A stretch of 44,662 nt of DNA. Source: Acidobacteriota bacterium (GTDB lineage: Bacteria > Acidobacteriota > Blastocatellia > Pyrinomonadales > Pyrinomonadaceae). A program made the translations under genes and the position numbers. Every line of letters starts with the position of its first letter. Position 1 is the first letter of the stretch. The stretch covers positions 1 through 44,662 of the forward strand of contig JAFAVK010000076.1 of assembly GCA_019242475.1 (NCBI GenBank), written 5' to 3'. The notes beneath the pieces were generated by a model. It was given only the letters and a program-made list of their open reading frames with translations, had not been told where the DNA came from and searched no databases. This document shows positions 35,715 through 44,662 of the stretch, piece by piece.

Positions 35715-36950
35715 ATGCGGAAAATCAACCTGTCCAACTTCCAGGTCGCGACGAGCGAGACGGCGCGCGACATCAACCGGCGGATTCTCCTCAACCTGAT
35801 ACGCACGCGCCAGCCCATCTCGCGCGCCGATTTGGCCCGTTTTTCGGGACTTCAGCGCAGCACCGTCTCCTCCATCACCGAACAGCTCATCTCCGAACAG
35901 TGGATCACGGAGGGCGCGCTCGGCCACGCGCCCAGGGGCCGCAAGCCGCGCTTCCTGCACCTGAACAACGAGCGGGCCGGCATCATCGGGGTTGACGTGC
36001 GCCCGCGCCTGACGACCCTCGCGCTCACAGACCTCAACGCCCGCATCCTCACGCAGGACTCGCTCCCGACCCCCTCCGACCCGCAGACTTTTCTGAAAGG
36101 GCTGGCCGAGCGCATACAGAACATGCGCCGTTCTCAGCCGCAAATCTACTGCGAAGGGATCGGCGTCGGCCTGCCCGGCCGCGTAGACCCCGGGACGCAG
36201 CGCCTCGTCTTCGCGCCAAATCTGGGCTGGCAGGAGGTTGATATCAAACAGGCGCGCACGGTGGACATCAAGGGGCCGCTCGAAGAGGCCACCGGCATCC
36301 CCGTCGAAGTCGATAACGCGGCCAACTCCTGCGCGCTCTTCGAAACCTGGTACGGGAAGCACTCCGAAGGGGTGCACGACCTCATCGCCCTGACAGTCTC
36401 CGAGGGCATCGGGACGGGCATTATCGCCGGCGGCGAGCTTTTAAGGGGCGCCACGGGGCTGGCCGCGGAGTTGGGTCACGTCTCCCTGAACGAAGACGGC
36501 CCCGTGTGCCGCTGCGGCAACAGGGGCTGCTGGGAGGTCTACGCCTCGAACACGGCGGCCGTCGATTACTACACGCGGATTACGACCGCCGCGCGCTCCG
36601 AACGGAATTCACAGGAGAACGGCTCGGCCCCGACCTTCGACTCGCTTCTGCGCCTGTGCGAACAGGGCGACCCGAAGGCCACGGAAGCCATCGACCGCCA
36701 GGCGCACTACCTCGGCGTCGGCCTCGCCATGCTCATCACAGGCTTCGCCCCGAGCCTGATCGTCGTGGCCGGGGAGGTAACGCGCGTCTGGACGAGAATT
36801 GACCCCATCATCAACCGCATCATTATCGAGAAGTGCCAACAGCCTTCGGCCACACGCATCACACCCGTGGACGAGCTGGCCCACCCGCGCCTGCGAGGGG
36901 CGATAGCGCTCATTCTCCAAAAGCACTTCGTCGCCCCGTCCGTCGCCTAA
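35715..36950 (+). CDS. ROK-family transcriptional repressor (XylR/NagC type)
   Basis: 411 residues. The N-terminal winged helix (about 17-78: RRILLNLIRTRQPISRADLARFSGLQRSTVSSITEQLI) is followed by the sugar-kinase-like fold: IGVDVRP, GIGVGLPGRVDP, VEVDNAANSCALFE (D200), GIGTGII, and the ROK zinc site from H255 with CRCGNRGCWE (C265, C267, C272). The sugar ligand presumably comes from xylan breakdown, since it is divergent from the TonB receptor and next to esterase and GH127 genes. A palindrome on the receptor -35 box is the best candidate operator. It converges with the esterase gene. Confidence 0.92.
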   Translation: MRKINLSNFQVATSETARDINRRILLNLIRTRQPISRADLARFSGLQRSTVSSITEQLISEQWITEGALGHAPRGRKPRFLHLNNERAGIIGVDVRPRLTTLALTDLNARILTQDSLPTPSDPQTFLKGLAERIQNMRRSQPQIYCEGIGVGLPGRVDPGTQRLVFAPNLGWQEVDIKQARTVDIKGPLEEATGIPVEVDNAANSCALFETWYGKHSEGVHDLIALTVSEGIGTGIIAGGELLRGATGLAAELGHVSLNEDGPVCRCGNRGCWEVYASNTAAVDYYTRITTAARSERNSQENGSAPTFDSLLRLCEQGDPKATEAIDRQAHYLGVGLAMLITGFAPSLIVVAGEVTRVWTRIDPIINRIIIEKCQQPSATRITPVDELAHPRLRGAIALILQKHFVAPSVA

Positions 36951-37027
36951 TTAACGGCGCGTTATATTGTTGTAGTCGCGAACTAAAGGCAACCGGAAAT
37001 CCGGCTTATAGAAGCTGGCGGCCGCAC

Positions 37028-39076
37028 CTACTTTCTGGCGCTCGGGTCGCCGGTGGGCGGCGGCGCATGGTCTTCTTTGGCGGGCGGGCCGAGCAGTTCG
37101 TTGAGGATGGGTTTTATCGCGTCGGCCCAGACCTGGTAGCCCTTCACGTCGAGGTGCAGCATGTCCCGGTTGGTCATCCCTTCGTACAGCCTGCCCCCGG
37201 CGTCGGCCAGCCTGCCGTTGATGTTGACGTACCTGATTCTCTTCCCGTCGGCGAGCTTCGCCATCCGCCTGTTGATCTCGTCGATGACGGGCATCACGGC
37301 CGTGTTGTCATTCCGCGGGGTGATGCCCATGAGGATGATGGTGGACTTGGGCGCCTTCCGTCGGCAGAGGTCGAGGATGGCCTTGATGCCGCGGGGAACG
37401 TCGGCGACCCGCGGGTCTTCAGGCCCTTGCGGGGAGGTTCTGCCGACGTTGTTCGTGCCGGCCAAGAGGACGATGACTTTGGGGTTGACGCCGTCCAGCT
37501 CGCCGTTCTCCAGACGCCAGAGGATGTTCTGCGTGGTGTCGCCGCCCCAGCCGAAGTCCGCGGCGTTCCAGCCGTAGAAGTTCTGCCGCCAGTTCTCAAG
37601 GAACGTCCGGTACTGCTCGTCGCTTGTGCCCCAGCGCCGCGTGATGGAGTCGCCGAGAAAGTAAACGTCAATCCGCCCCTTCTTCCTCTTCTCCAAAAGC
37701 TCCGCGTGCGCGAGCATGGAGTTCTGGTCGGGGCGCGGGACGGGCCGGTCGGCGGGCGGCGTCTGGGTTTGGGTTAAGTCGCTATTGGGTTTCAACGCGC
37801 CTCCGTGGACGAGCGTGTTCAGCCACTCGGCCGAGCGCGTAGTGAAGGGGCGCTGCTGGGCGGGCGTGGCCTGGTGGTTGTGCGGAGATTCGATCATGGG
37901 GACGGCCTCTTTCGGCCCCTTGATTTGATTAAAGGCGATCCAGATGCCGACCGGCGGCGTGACCGTGTCCACGAAGCCCATGGCGACCAGAGACGGGACT
38001 TTAATCCGCGGGGTGAAGTTGACCGGGTCGAAGTAGAGCGCGGTCTTCAAGGCCCGCGGGTCGTCGGCGGGCCAGTTCGGGTAGCCCGACGCGCGGCCGT
38101 GCAGCGGGCCGTTCGTGTCGCAGCCGGCGGGCTCGTTGACGACGACGTGCGTGACCTTCGGGTGGAGCCCCGCGACGGCGAGACCCTGCTGGCCGCCCAT
38201 GCTCGTGCCCAGCACGACGAGCGTCCGGCCGTCCCAGTCCGGACGGCCCGCGAGGTAGTCCACGGCGCGGTAGTCGGCCAGGTACATCTTTAAGAAGTAG
38301 CTCGTCTCGCGGTCTTCGCGGCCGATGGTCTGGTAGTTCTTCAGCTCCTGCGGGAGCGCGTCGTAGTAGGACTGCGGCTCTGTGGGCAGCACGTCGTGCG
38401 GCTCGATGTTGAGCGCGAGCCAGCCCTCGGCGGCGCGGTCCGTGACCCACTGCTTCTGCAAAGGGTAAGGCCCGCCGGCCCACTGGAGGATGACGAGCGC
38501 AGGGAACTTGCCCGGCCGTTTCGGCTTCGCAAGCTGACCGTAGACGTGCCCGCCGCCGACGTTGTCCATCCTGATTATCGAGTACTCCACGTCGGCCCGG
38601 CCGCTGTCCGAGGGGGTGAGGATGGCGTTCTCTGGGACGGCCTTCAGCGCCTTGATTTTCGAGGCCCAGAAATCGTCGAAGTCCGCCGGGCGCGCGACGG
38701 AAGGCTGCAACCTCTCCGGCGCCACGGCCGCGCCGAGGGCGAGCGCGGCGCCGCCCGGGGTCGAGACCTGCACGTAGACCATCGCCGGCTCGTCCAGCGT
38801 GGTTTCAATGACGGCGCGCCCCGAAGAGAAGTCGAGCGCCCCGGTCTTAATCAAGTCCTGGTTGTTCTTCCTGACGGCGTACGTGTAGCCCGCGGCCGGG
38901 GCCGAGCCCGGCGGCAGCGCGGCCGTCCAGCCGACCTTCTCGCCGACGGCGTAGATGCCGCTCGCCTTGTACGGCGTGAACGTCGGTGGCTGCTGCGCCG
39001 GGCAGAGGTGCGCGGCGAGGAGGACGAAGACAGAAGCGGTGACGACCGTCCGTGCAAGATGTCTCAACGGGTTCAT
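37028..39076 (-). CDS. Two-domain esterase: acetyl-xylan-esterase-like plus SGNH hydrolase
   Basis: 682 residues with a Sec signal (about 8-27). After an N-terminal beta-domain (30-120), the alpha/beta hydrolase of the AXE1/CE7 type follows with nucleophile S292 in LGTSMGGQQG, D370 in GFVDTVTPP and a histidine in SPHNHQ (399 or 401). A Pro/Gln linker (430-455) joins a complete SGNH/GDSL hydrolase: S477 in LGDSITRRWG, G512 in GWGGDT, N542 in AGTNN and D638/H641 in RDMLHLD. Both sets of catalytic residues are intact. Acetyl esters on xylan are the likely substrates, perhaps at different positions or chain lengths. It starts 8 nt after the GH127 gene. Confidence 0.9.
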   Translation of the reverse strand: MNPLRHLARTVVTASVFVLLAAHLCPAQQPPTFTPYKASGIYAVGEKVGWTAALPPGSAPAAGYTYAVRKNNQDLIKTGALDFSSGRAVIETTLDEPAMVYVQVSTPGGAALALGAAVAPERLQPSVARPADFDDFWASKIKALKAVPENAILTPSDSGRADVEYSIIRMDNVGGGHVYGQLAKPKRPGKFPALVILQWAGGPYPLQKQWVTDRAAEGWLALNIEPHDVLPTEPQSYYDALPQELKNYQTIGREDRETSYFLKMYLADYRAVDYLAGRPDWDGRTLVVLGTSMGGQQGLAVAGLHPKVTHVVVNEPAGCDTNGPLHGRASGYPNWPADDPRALKTALYFDPVNFTPRIKVPSLVAMGFVDTVTPPVGIWIAFNQIKGPKEAVPMIESPHNHQATPAQQRPFTTRSAEWLNTLVHGGALKPNSDLTQTQTPPADRPVPRPDQNSMLAHAELLEKRKKGRIDVYFLGDSITRRWGTSDEQYRTFLENWRQNFYGWNAADFGWGGDTTQNILWRLENGELDGVNPKVIVLLAGTNNVGRTSPQGPEDPRVADVPRGIKAILDLCRRKAPKSTIILMGITPRNDNTAVMPVIDEINRRMAKLADGKRIRYVNINGRLADAGGRLYEGMTNRDMLHLDVKGYQVWADAIKPILNELLGPPAKEDHAPPPTGDPSARK

Positions 39077-39084
39077 GTTTCAAC

Positions 39085-41097
39085 CTACGCGGATTTGTTT
39101 TCGCCCTTCCCGACCACTTTCCAGTAGAGGTTGTAGCGCTCGTGCGCGACGCGGTTGAAGGGGATGAGGCTCACGTCCTGGGGGCGGCCGACGCCTTTCG
39201 TCTGGAACGTCAGCGGCTCCCCGGCCGAAGGCTTAATCCGGCCGACGACCTCCCCGACGTCGCCGACCAGCACAGGCACCTCGACCTTGTCGTTCAGCAC
39301 GTCGCCGTAGGTGCGCTCGTTGACGATGATGTCCGCGCCCGGCGTTAAGCCCTCCCGCCCGAGCCTGCCCGCGAGGACGAGCGGCCCGTACGTGAAGGCG
39401 ACCACGTCCGCGTGCCCGTGCAATGCTTCGGCGCGGAGCGACATCGGCAGGCGGACTTCGACCGTGTCGCCGTCGCGCCACACGCGCTTCAGAGCGACGT
39501 AAACGCCCGGCCGCCGGGAGGTCGTATGCGGGCGTCCGTTGATGAGGATAGTCGCGACGTTGCACCAGGAAGGGTGTCGGACGTTCAGAGTCAGACTCTG
39601 CGGCCTTCGGACATTCAGCCGCAGCCGCATCCTCTCCTCCTCTGGAAAGCGCGTCGTCTGCGTGACCTTCAATCCCTTCTCTTCCCAGTTCAGAATGGAC
39701 GGGATGAAGAGGTTGACGTGGAGCGCGTCGTCGCTTCCGAAGTAGATCGAGTCGCCGTACTTGGCGTGGTTCTCCATCCCGGAGCCGGTGCAGCACCAGA
39801 ACGAGTCGGTCGGCGTGCAGTAGAGTTTCAAATACCCCGGGCGCGTCGGCTGGAAGTAGGTCAACATCCCCGAGTCTGGGTCTTGCGAGCCGAGGATGGC
39901 GTTGTAGAGGGCGCGCTCGTAGTAGTCGGCGTAAGCGGCCGTTGGGTCGAGCGCGAAGAGGCCGCGGGTCAGCTTCAGCATGTTGTAGGTGCAGCACGTC
40001 TCCATCGTCTTGGCCGACGAGAGGTGCTTGAGGAAGTCGGCGGGCGGGAAGAAGTGTTCGTTGTCGCCGTTGCCGCCGGTGGCGAACGTGCGGTTGCCGA
40101 CGACCGTCCGCCAGAAGAAGCGGGAGGCCGCGCCGTACTCCTCGCGCCCGGTCAGCTCGTAGAGCCGGTTGAAGCCGATGACCTTCGGGATTTGCGTGTT
40201 TGAGTGGAGCCCGTCCAGCGTGTCGCGCCCCGCGGCGAGCGGGTCGAGCAGCGCGCGGTGGCAGAAGCGCTCGGCGAGCGCGAGGAAGCGTTCCTCGCCC
40301 GTGAAGGCGTACACGTCGGCGAGCACTTCGTTCATCCCGCCGTGCTCCGTGTCGAGCATCCTTTGGAACTGTGCGTCGGGGATGTCGCGCGTGAACCCGA
40401 CGGCCCAGTCCGAAAGCTTCAAGAGCACTTCGAGCGCCGCACGGCTGTCCGCGTGCAGGTGTGCGTCGCGCAGGCCGGCGAAGACCTTGTGCATCGTGTA
40501 CCAGGGCACGCCGACGAAGCGCTTTGCGTCCACGACGGCGCGCAGAGAGTTCTCGCCGTCGGGGAAGGCGCAGACGAGGCCGCTGCGGCCCGCCTCCTGA
40601 CACTCGCGCAGTTCGGCGACGATGTAGTCCGTGCGCCGCTTGAGCTGCCCGTCGCCGGTCGCCGCGAACATGAGCGCGCAGGCCGAAAGGTAGTGGCCGA
40701 GCGTGTGCCCCTGGCAGCGGATGCCGACCCAGGGCTCCTGCGACTCCCAGCCGCCGTAGACCGGCGCCTTCGGCCGGAGCCCCGCGTTGACGCGGAAGTT
40801 GTGCAGGAGGCGGTCGGGCTCAAGCCGCAAAAGGTACTTCGCGTCGAGCGCCTGTGCGCGCCGGAACGGCCCGTCGAGCAGACGCACGTCGGCCGGGCGG
40901 AAGGGGGTCGCGCGCGGGTTCACGGCGCCTTTCACTTGTTCGGAGAGACTGTGCGATTCGGCCGAGGCGAACGCCGCGGGGAAGGCCGCGCCGAAGGCGG
41001 CGGCCACCGCTGCCGCGCCGGCACTCCTCAACAGCTCGCGCCGCGTCAGGCGTTCTGCGTCGTCGGCCGGCGGACGTTTACGCTCTTCTTGCTTCAT
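39085..41097 (-). CDS. GH127-type beta-L-arabinofuranosidase, Tat-exported
   Basis: 670 residues, formerly DUF1680. A twin-arginine signal is seen (LTRRELLRSAGAAAVAAAFG). The (alpha/alpha)6 barrel contains VGIRCQGHTLGHYLSA and the zinc/cysteine site: E347 in GDNEHFF, C368 in METCCTYNMLKL, and C435/C436 in DSFWCCTGSGMENHAKYG, matching the Glu-Cys3 zinc centre whose cysteine is the nucleophile in GH127. The C-terminal beta-domains carry LRLNVRRPQSLTLNVRHPSW and TYGPLVLAGRLG. It removes L-arabinofuranose residues from glycans. It is the first gene of an operon with the double esterase. Confidence 0.92.
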   Translation of the reverse strand: MKQEERKRPPADDAERLTRRELLRSAGAAAVAAAFGAAFPAAFASAESHSLSEQVKGAVNPRATPFRPADVRLLDGPFRRAQALDAKYLLRLEPDRLLHNFRVNAGLRPKAPVYGGWESQEPWVGIRCQGHTLGHYLSACALMFAATGDGQLKRRTDYIVAELRECQEAGRSGLVCAFPDGENSLRAVVDAKRFVGVPWYTMHKVFAGLRDAHLHADSRAALEVLLKLSDWAVGFTRDIPDAQFQRMLDTEHGGMNEVLADVYAFTGEERFLALAERFCHRALLDPLAAGRDTLDGLHSNTQIPKVIGFNRLYELTGREEYGAASRFFWRTVVGNRTFATGGNGDNEHFFPPADFLKHLSSAKTMETCCTYNMLKLTRGLFALDPTAAYADYYERALYNAILGSQDPDSGMLTYFQPTRPGYLKLYCTPTDSFWCCTGSGMENHAKYGDSIYFGSDDALHVNLFIPSILNWEEKGLKVTQTTRFPEEERMRLRLNVRRPQSLTLNVRHPSWCNVATILINGRPHTTSRRPGVYVALKRVWRDGDTVEVRLPMSLRAEALHGHADVVAFTYGPLVLAGRLGREGLTPGADIIVNERTYGDVLNDKVEVPVLVGDVGEVVGRIKPSAGEPLTFQTKGVGRPQDVSLIPFNRVAHERYNLYWKVVGKGENKSA

Positions 41098-41214
41098 GGC
41101 TTTGCCCGACAGTTCAGAGTCGGGACTAAGATACCGAGGTTGACTCGGTCACCGCAATCAGAGCGCGGGCGTCTTCTCGAATCGGAAGACCGTGGTTCAC
41201 TCGGACGGGACTGA

Positions 41215-41362
41215 AAGCCGGGAGCGCGGGCATCCCTGCCCGCCATGAGCGCGAAGGCGCGAAAGCAAAGAAGCACCATCACTCAACCTTGAGTGATGGT
41301 GCTTGACGACTAAGCGTGCTTGGGCACGCTTCGGCGGGCAGGGATGCCCGCGCTCCCGGCTT
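41215..41362. repeat. Nested palindromic repeat element with 30-bp inverted ends
   Basis: Outer arms 41215-41244 and 41333-41362 are perfect 30-nt complements (AAGCCGGGAGCGCGGGCATC...). Inside are a perfect 16-bp hairpin with a 2-nt loop (41271-41286 / 41289-41304) and an 8-bp hairpin (AAGCGTGC 41312-41319 / GCACGCTT 41324-41331). A partial motif GAGCGCGGGCGTC recurs at 41161. It resembles a MITE/REP-type mobile repeat; its right end touches the VWFA remnant. Confidence 0.85.
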
Positions 41363-41853
41363 CAACGACCGCCGCTCAAGAGTTGGTGCTGTGTGTCGGA
41401 GCCCTTCGGCTGTGCGCCGCCCGCCTCCTTCTCCTCCGCCTTCTTCTGCGTGTAGACGTAGCTGTCGCGCGCCTGCACGACGAGTTCGGGCCGGCCGACC
41501 TGGACTTTGATCTGGCGCCGCTCGCCGTTCTTCCCCGCGGCCTTCGGGTAGTAGCCGATGCTGTACTGGCGGCGCAGCCCTTCGGCCACCCACTCGAACG
41601 CCTGCGAGACGTTGATGACGGAGTTGCCGCGGTACAGGCGCCCGCCCGTCCTCATCGCCAGCTCGTTGAGGTAGGCGTCGCCGCGCGCGTAGCGCCCCTG
41701 GCGGTCGCGGACGCTGACGGGCACGGTCACGAGCGAGGTGTCCACTCGCACCACTTCGCCTTCGACCACCTCGGCCTGCGCGTCCGCCGCGGGCGGGGCT
41801 TCGACGCCCCCTTGATTCCCTGCCGACGGCTTTTCGGCGCGGGCGTAAAGAAT
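41362..41853 (-). pseudogene. VWFA-related protein remnant lacking the VWFA domain
   Basis: The frame from 41853 to 41362 has no ATG and begins after an in-frame stop at 41859-41857. It reads a Pro/Ala linker, then VDTSLVTVPVSVRDRQGRY, and jumps straight to GDAYLNELAMRTGGRLYRGN and YSIGYYPKAAGKNGERRQIKV. Compared with the intact relative at 14265-15584, the signal peptide and the roughly 200-residue VWFA core with its metal site are missing while both flanks remain in frame. An internal deletion plus loss of the 5' end is the simplest reading. The 3' end abuts a nested repeat element, whose arm may have replaced the original stop region. A translated short adaptor is an unlikely alternative. 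Confidence 0.75.
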
Positions 41854-41897
41854 CGGTCAAGGGATGGTAAAGATTTGTAAATCCGCGGCGCGGGGTG

Positions 41898-42302
41898 TTA
41901 CAGCCGGCCGTTGCACTTCGGGCTCCCGCACCGGCAAGGGAGCTTGCCTTCGTGGTGGGTCTCGCCGTAGTCGCACGTCACCTCCTCGCCGGCCTCGACG
42001 CGGCGCAGCGCGTAGAACTCGACGTGCCCTTTGTAACGCCGCATGAAGGCGTTCGGCTCGCACGAGTGGTTGACGTAGCCGAAGGGGCCGCCCGCGCGCG
42101 TGGCGTCGAGCGCCGTGCCGTCGCCGAACTCCACGATCTTGATCGACTCGCCGGCGGCGCGCGCGCGACGCCTCGCCTCGCGCTCGGTGATGATCTCGCC
42201 GCCCAGCTCGCCTAGCTTCCTCCGCGCGGGGCAGGCCGAGAGCGCGAAGAGCCCGCGCCCGTGAATCCGGCTGCGTCTGACTTGGAAGTTTGGTCTCTGC
42301 AA
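41898..42302 (-). CDS. Small SET-domain methyltransferase with post-SET cysteines
   Basis: 134 residues, almost exactly one SET domain. VRRSRIHGRGLFA (8-20) is the N-SET S-adenosylmethionine loop, YVNHSCEPNA (76-85) forms the pseudoknot, EEVTCDYGE (106-114) holds the catalytic tyrosine region, and CRCGSPKCNGRL is a post-SET zinc motif (C123, C125, C130, with C81). SET proteins methylate lysine side chains. Bacterial substrates are mostly unknown; the basic low-complexity protein at 15748-16833 is one speculative target. The start is TTG at 42302: the domain begins within a few residues and a TATAAT box ends 8 nt upstream, which implies a leaderless mRNA. Confidence 0.88.
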   Translation of the reverse strand: MQRPNFQVRRSRIHGRGLFALSACPARRKLGELGGEIITEREARRRARAAGESIKIVEFGDGTALDATRAGGPFGYVNHSCEPNAFMRRYKGHVEFYALRRVEAGEEVTCDYGETHHEGKLPCRCGSPKCNGRL

Positions 42303-42310
42303 GCGTCGGG

Positions 42311-42339
42311 ATTATAGGCGCGCGAGTCCGCGCCGCCAA
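42311..42339 (-). promoter_or_regulatory. Promoter of the SET-domain gene
   Basis: On the minus strand TTGGCG (42339-42334), a 17-nt spacer and a perfect TATAAT (42316-42311). Transcription should begin about 42304, at or within 2 nt of the start codon, so no ribosome-binding site can be present. Confidence 0.6.
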
Positions 42340-42358
42340 AAGAGGATTCGAAAAGTTG

Positions 42359-42387
42359 TTGACGCGCGCCAGCGGCGCGCATACATT
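42359..42387 (+). promoter_or_regulatory. Promoter with a dyad in its spacer
   Basis: TTGACG (42359-42364), a 17-nt spacer and TACATT (42382-42387), upstream of the secreted-protein gene at 42436. The spacer is a perfect dyad GCGCGCC-AGC-GGCGCGC (42364-42380), a possible regulator site. Start expected near 42394, and AAGGAG precedes the ATG. Confidence 0.6.
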
Positions 42388-42435
42388 ACACGCCCCATCT
42401 CCCGGCGAGCTAATCCGGTAAAAAAGGAGACGCGA

Positions 42436-43050
42436 ATGAGAGCAGCCGCCCTGTGTTTGGTCATCCTGTGCGCCGCGCCGGCCGTCCTCGCGGCGCGGCA
42501 GGATGACGAGTTAAAAGTCCCCGCCGAAGTCCGGCCGTTCGTCGAGAAGGGCTCGAAGGCCATCGCGGTCGAAGCGGCCGACCTGAACGGCGACGGCCGC
42601 GGCGACTTCCTCCTCGTATTGGAGAGGGAGAACCCCGCGAAGGATGCCGACGACTTCCCAATCAACCAGCGCCCGCTCTTAATTCTCGTGCGCGGCGCGG
42701 ACGGCAAACTGTCCGAGGCGAAGCGCAACGAGCGCGTCGTCATGTGCTCGCGGTGCGGCGGCGTCTTCGGCGACCCGTTCGACAGCGTCACGGCCAAGCG
42801 CAACACCTTCACGGTAAACTTCTACGGCGGGAGCAACTGGCGCTGGGCCTACTCCTACCAGTTCAACTACTCGCGCCTCGACAAGACCTGGCAGCTCGTG
42901 CGCGCCGAAGAGACCAACTACCACACCTCCGACCCCGACAAGATGAAGACGAAGGTCTTCATCCCGCCGAGGGACTACGGCAAGATCGACATCGCCGCCT
43001 TCGACCCCGAGAACTATAAAAGGAAGACGAAACGGAGGGGCAGGAAGTAG
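42436..43050 (+). CDS. Secreted protein with an FG-GAP/VCBS-like motif, function unknown
   Basis: 204 residues. A Sec signal covers 1-20 (AALCLVILCAAPAVLAAR). DLNGDGRGDFLLVLE (49-63) is a calcium-binding FG-GAP/VCBS-like loop, but only one is present. A CSRCGG pair (103-108) and the aromatic-rich NFYGGSNWRWAYSYQFNYS follow, and the end is very basic (NYKRKTKRRGRK). No catalytic motif is recognised. The start has AAGGAG about 6 nt upstream and a good promoter at 42359-42387. It is divergent from the SET gene and converges with the kinase gene over 17 nt. Confidence 0.82.
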   Translation: MRAAALCLVILCAAPAVLAARQDDELKVPAEVRPFVEKGSKAIAVEAADLNGDGRGDFLLVLERENPAKDADDFPINQRPLLILVRGADGKLSEAKRNERVVMCSRCGGVFGDPFDSVTAKRNTFTVNFYGGSNWRWAYSYQFNYSRLDKTWQLVRAEETNYHTSDPDKMKTKVFIPPRDYGKIDIAAFDPENYKRKTKRRGRK

Positions 43051-43067
43051 ACGGGAGGGCGCGCGGG

Positions 43068-44662
<1,595 letters not shown>

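Overview
The window is about 44.7 kb of GC-rich, gene-dense bacterial DNA with genes on both strands. Three things point to an acidobacterium, probably in or near class Blastocatellia. These are a protein with the Acidobacteria-type VWFA-related architecture (14265-15584) plus a broken second copy (41362-41853), a very large Oar-like TonB-dependent receptor with an N-terminal carboxypeptidase-regulatory-like domain, and a eukaryote-like Ser/Thr kinase. This placement is inferred from gene content; no rRNA or other marker gene is present.

Left part (1-17.7 kb): a KDPG aldolase gene; a three-part signalling block of histidine kinase, sigma-54 activator and stand-alone receiver, with a near-consensus sigma-54 promoter in front of the receiver gene; a run of housekeeping or stress genes (RidA-like, OsmC, CysQ-like phosphatase, PLP decarboxylase, aldo/keto reductase, Mpo1-like, DUF2339 giant membrane protein, GntR regulator); the VWFA-related protein; a very low-complexity Gly/Ala/Lys protein; and a DUF2721 membrane protein.

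Middle and right (17.7-41.1 kb): sugar-acid and hemicellulose catabolism. A YjhG/YagF-type xylonate dehydratase is followed by an alpha-ketoglutarate-semialdehyde dehydrogenase, two steps of the non-phosphorylative pentose route. Divergent from these is a Gfo/Idh-epimerase pair. A tight minus-strand operon (31635 down to 24324) encodes a GH35 galactosidase, GH67 alpha-glucuronidase, glucarate-dehydratase-family enzyme, uronate-isomerase-like protein and SDR. Upstream are a TonB receptor, a divergent ROK repressor with a palindrome lying on the receptor's -35 box, a double-esterase fusion and a GH127 beta-L-arabinofuranosidase. Together this reads as a glucuronoarabinoxylan utilisation locus that removes acetyl, arabinosyl, galactosyl and (methyl)glucuronosyl side groups, imports products and degrades uronic acids. 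No endo-xylanase, beta-xylosidase or SusD is in the window.

Right end (41.2-44.7 kb): a nested palindromic element, the VWFA remnant, a small SET-domain methyltransferase with a promoter that implies a leaderless mRNA, a secreted unknown protein and the C-terminal part of a Ser/Thr kinase fused to a polytopic membrane domain.

The most unusual signal is a set of intergenic elements made of 7-nt tandem units (GCAGTAG, GGCAAAA, GAAATTT, TTGAACT, GATGAAT, GGAGAGG and variants). Units differ from site to site but the period stays at seven; most form hairpins, and most sit on or just after stop codons. Because 7 is coprime to 3, each unit encodes the same heptapeptide in all three frames. One inverted pair (15480-15582) encodes the entire signal peptide of the VWFA protein, and GCAGTAG units supply the stop codons of osmC and the GntR gene.
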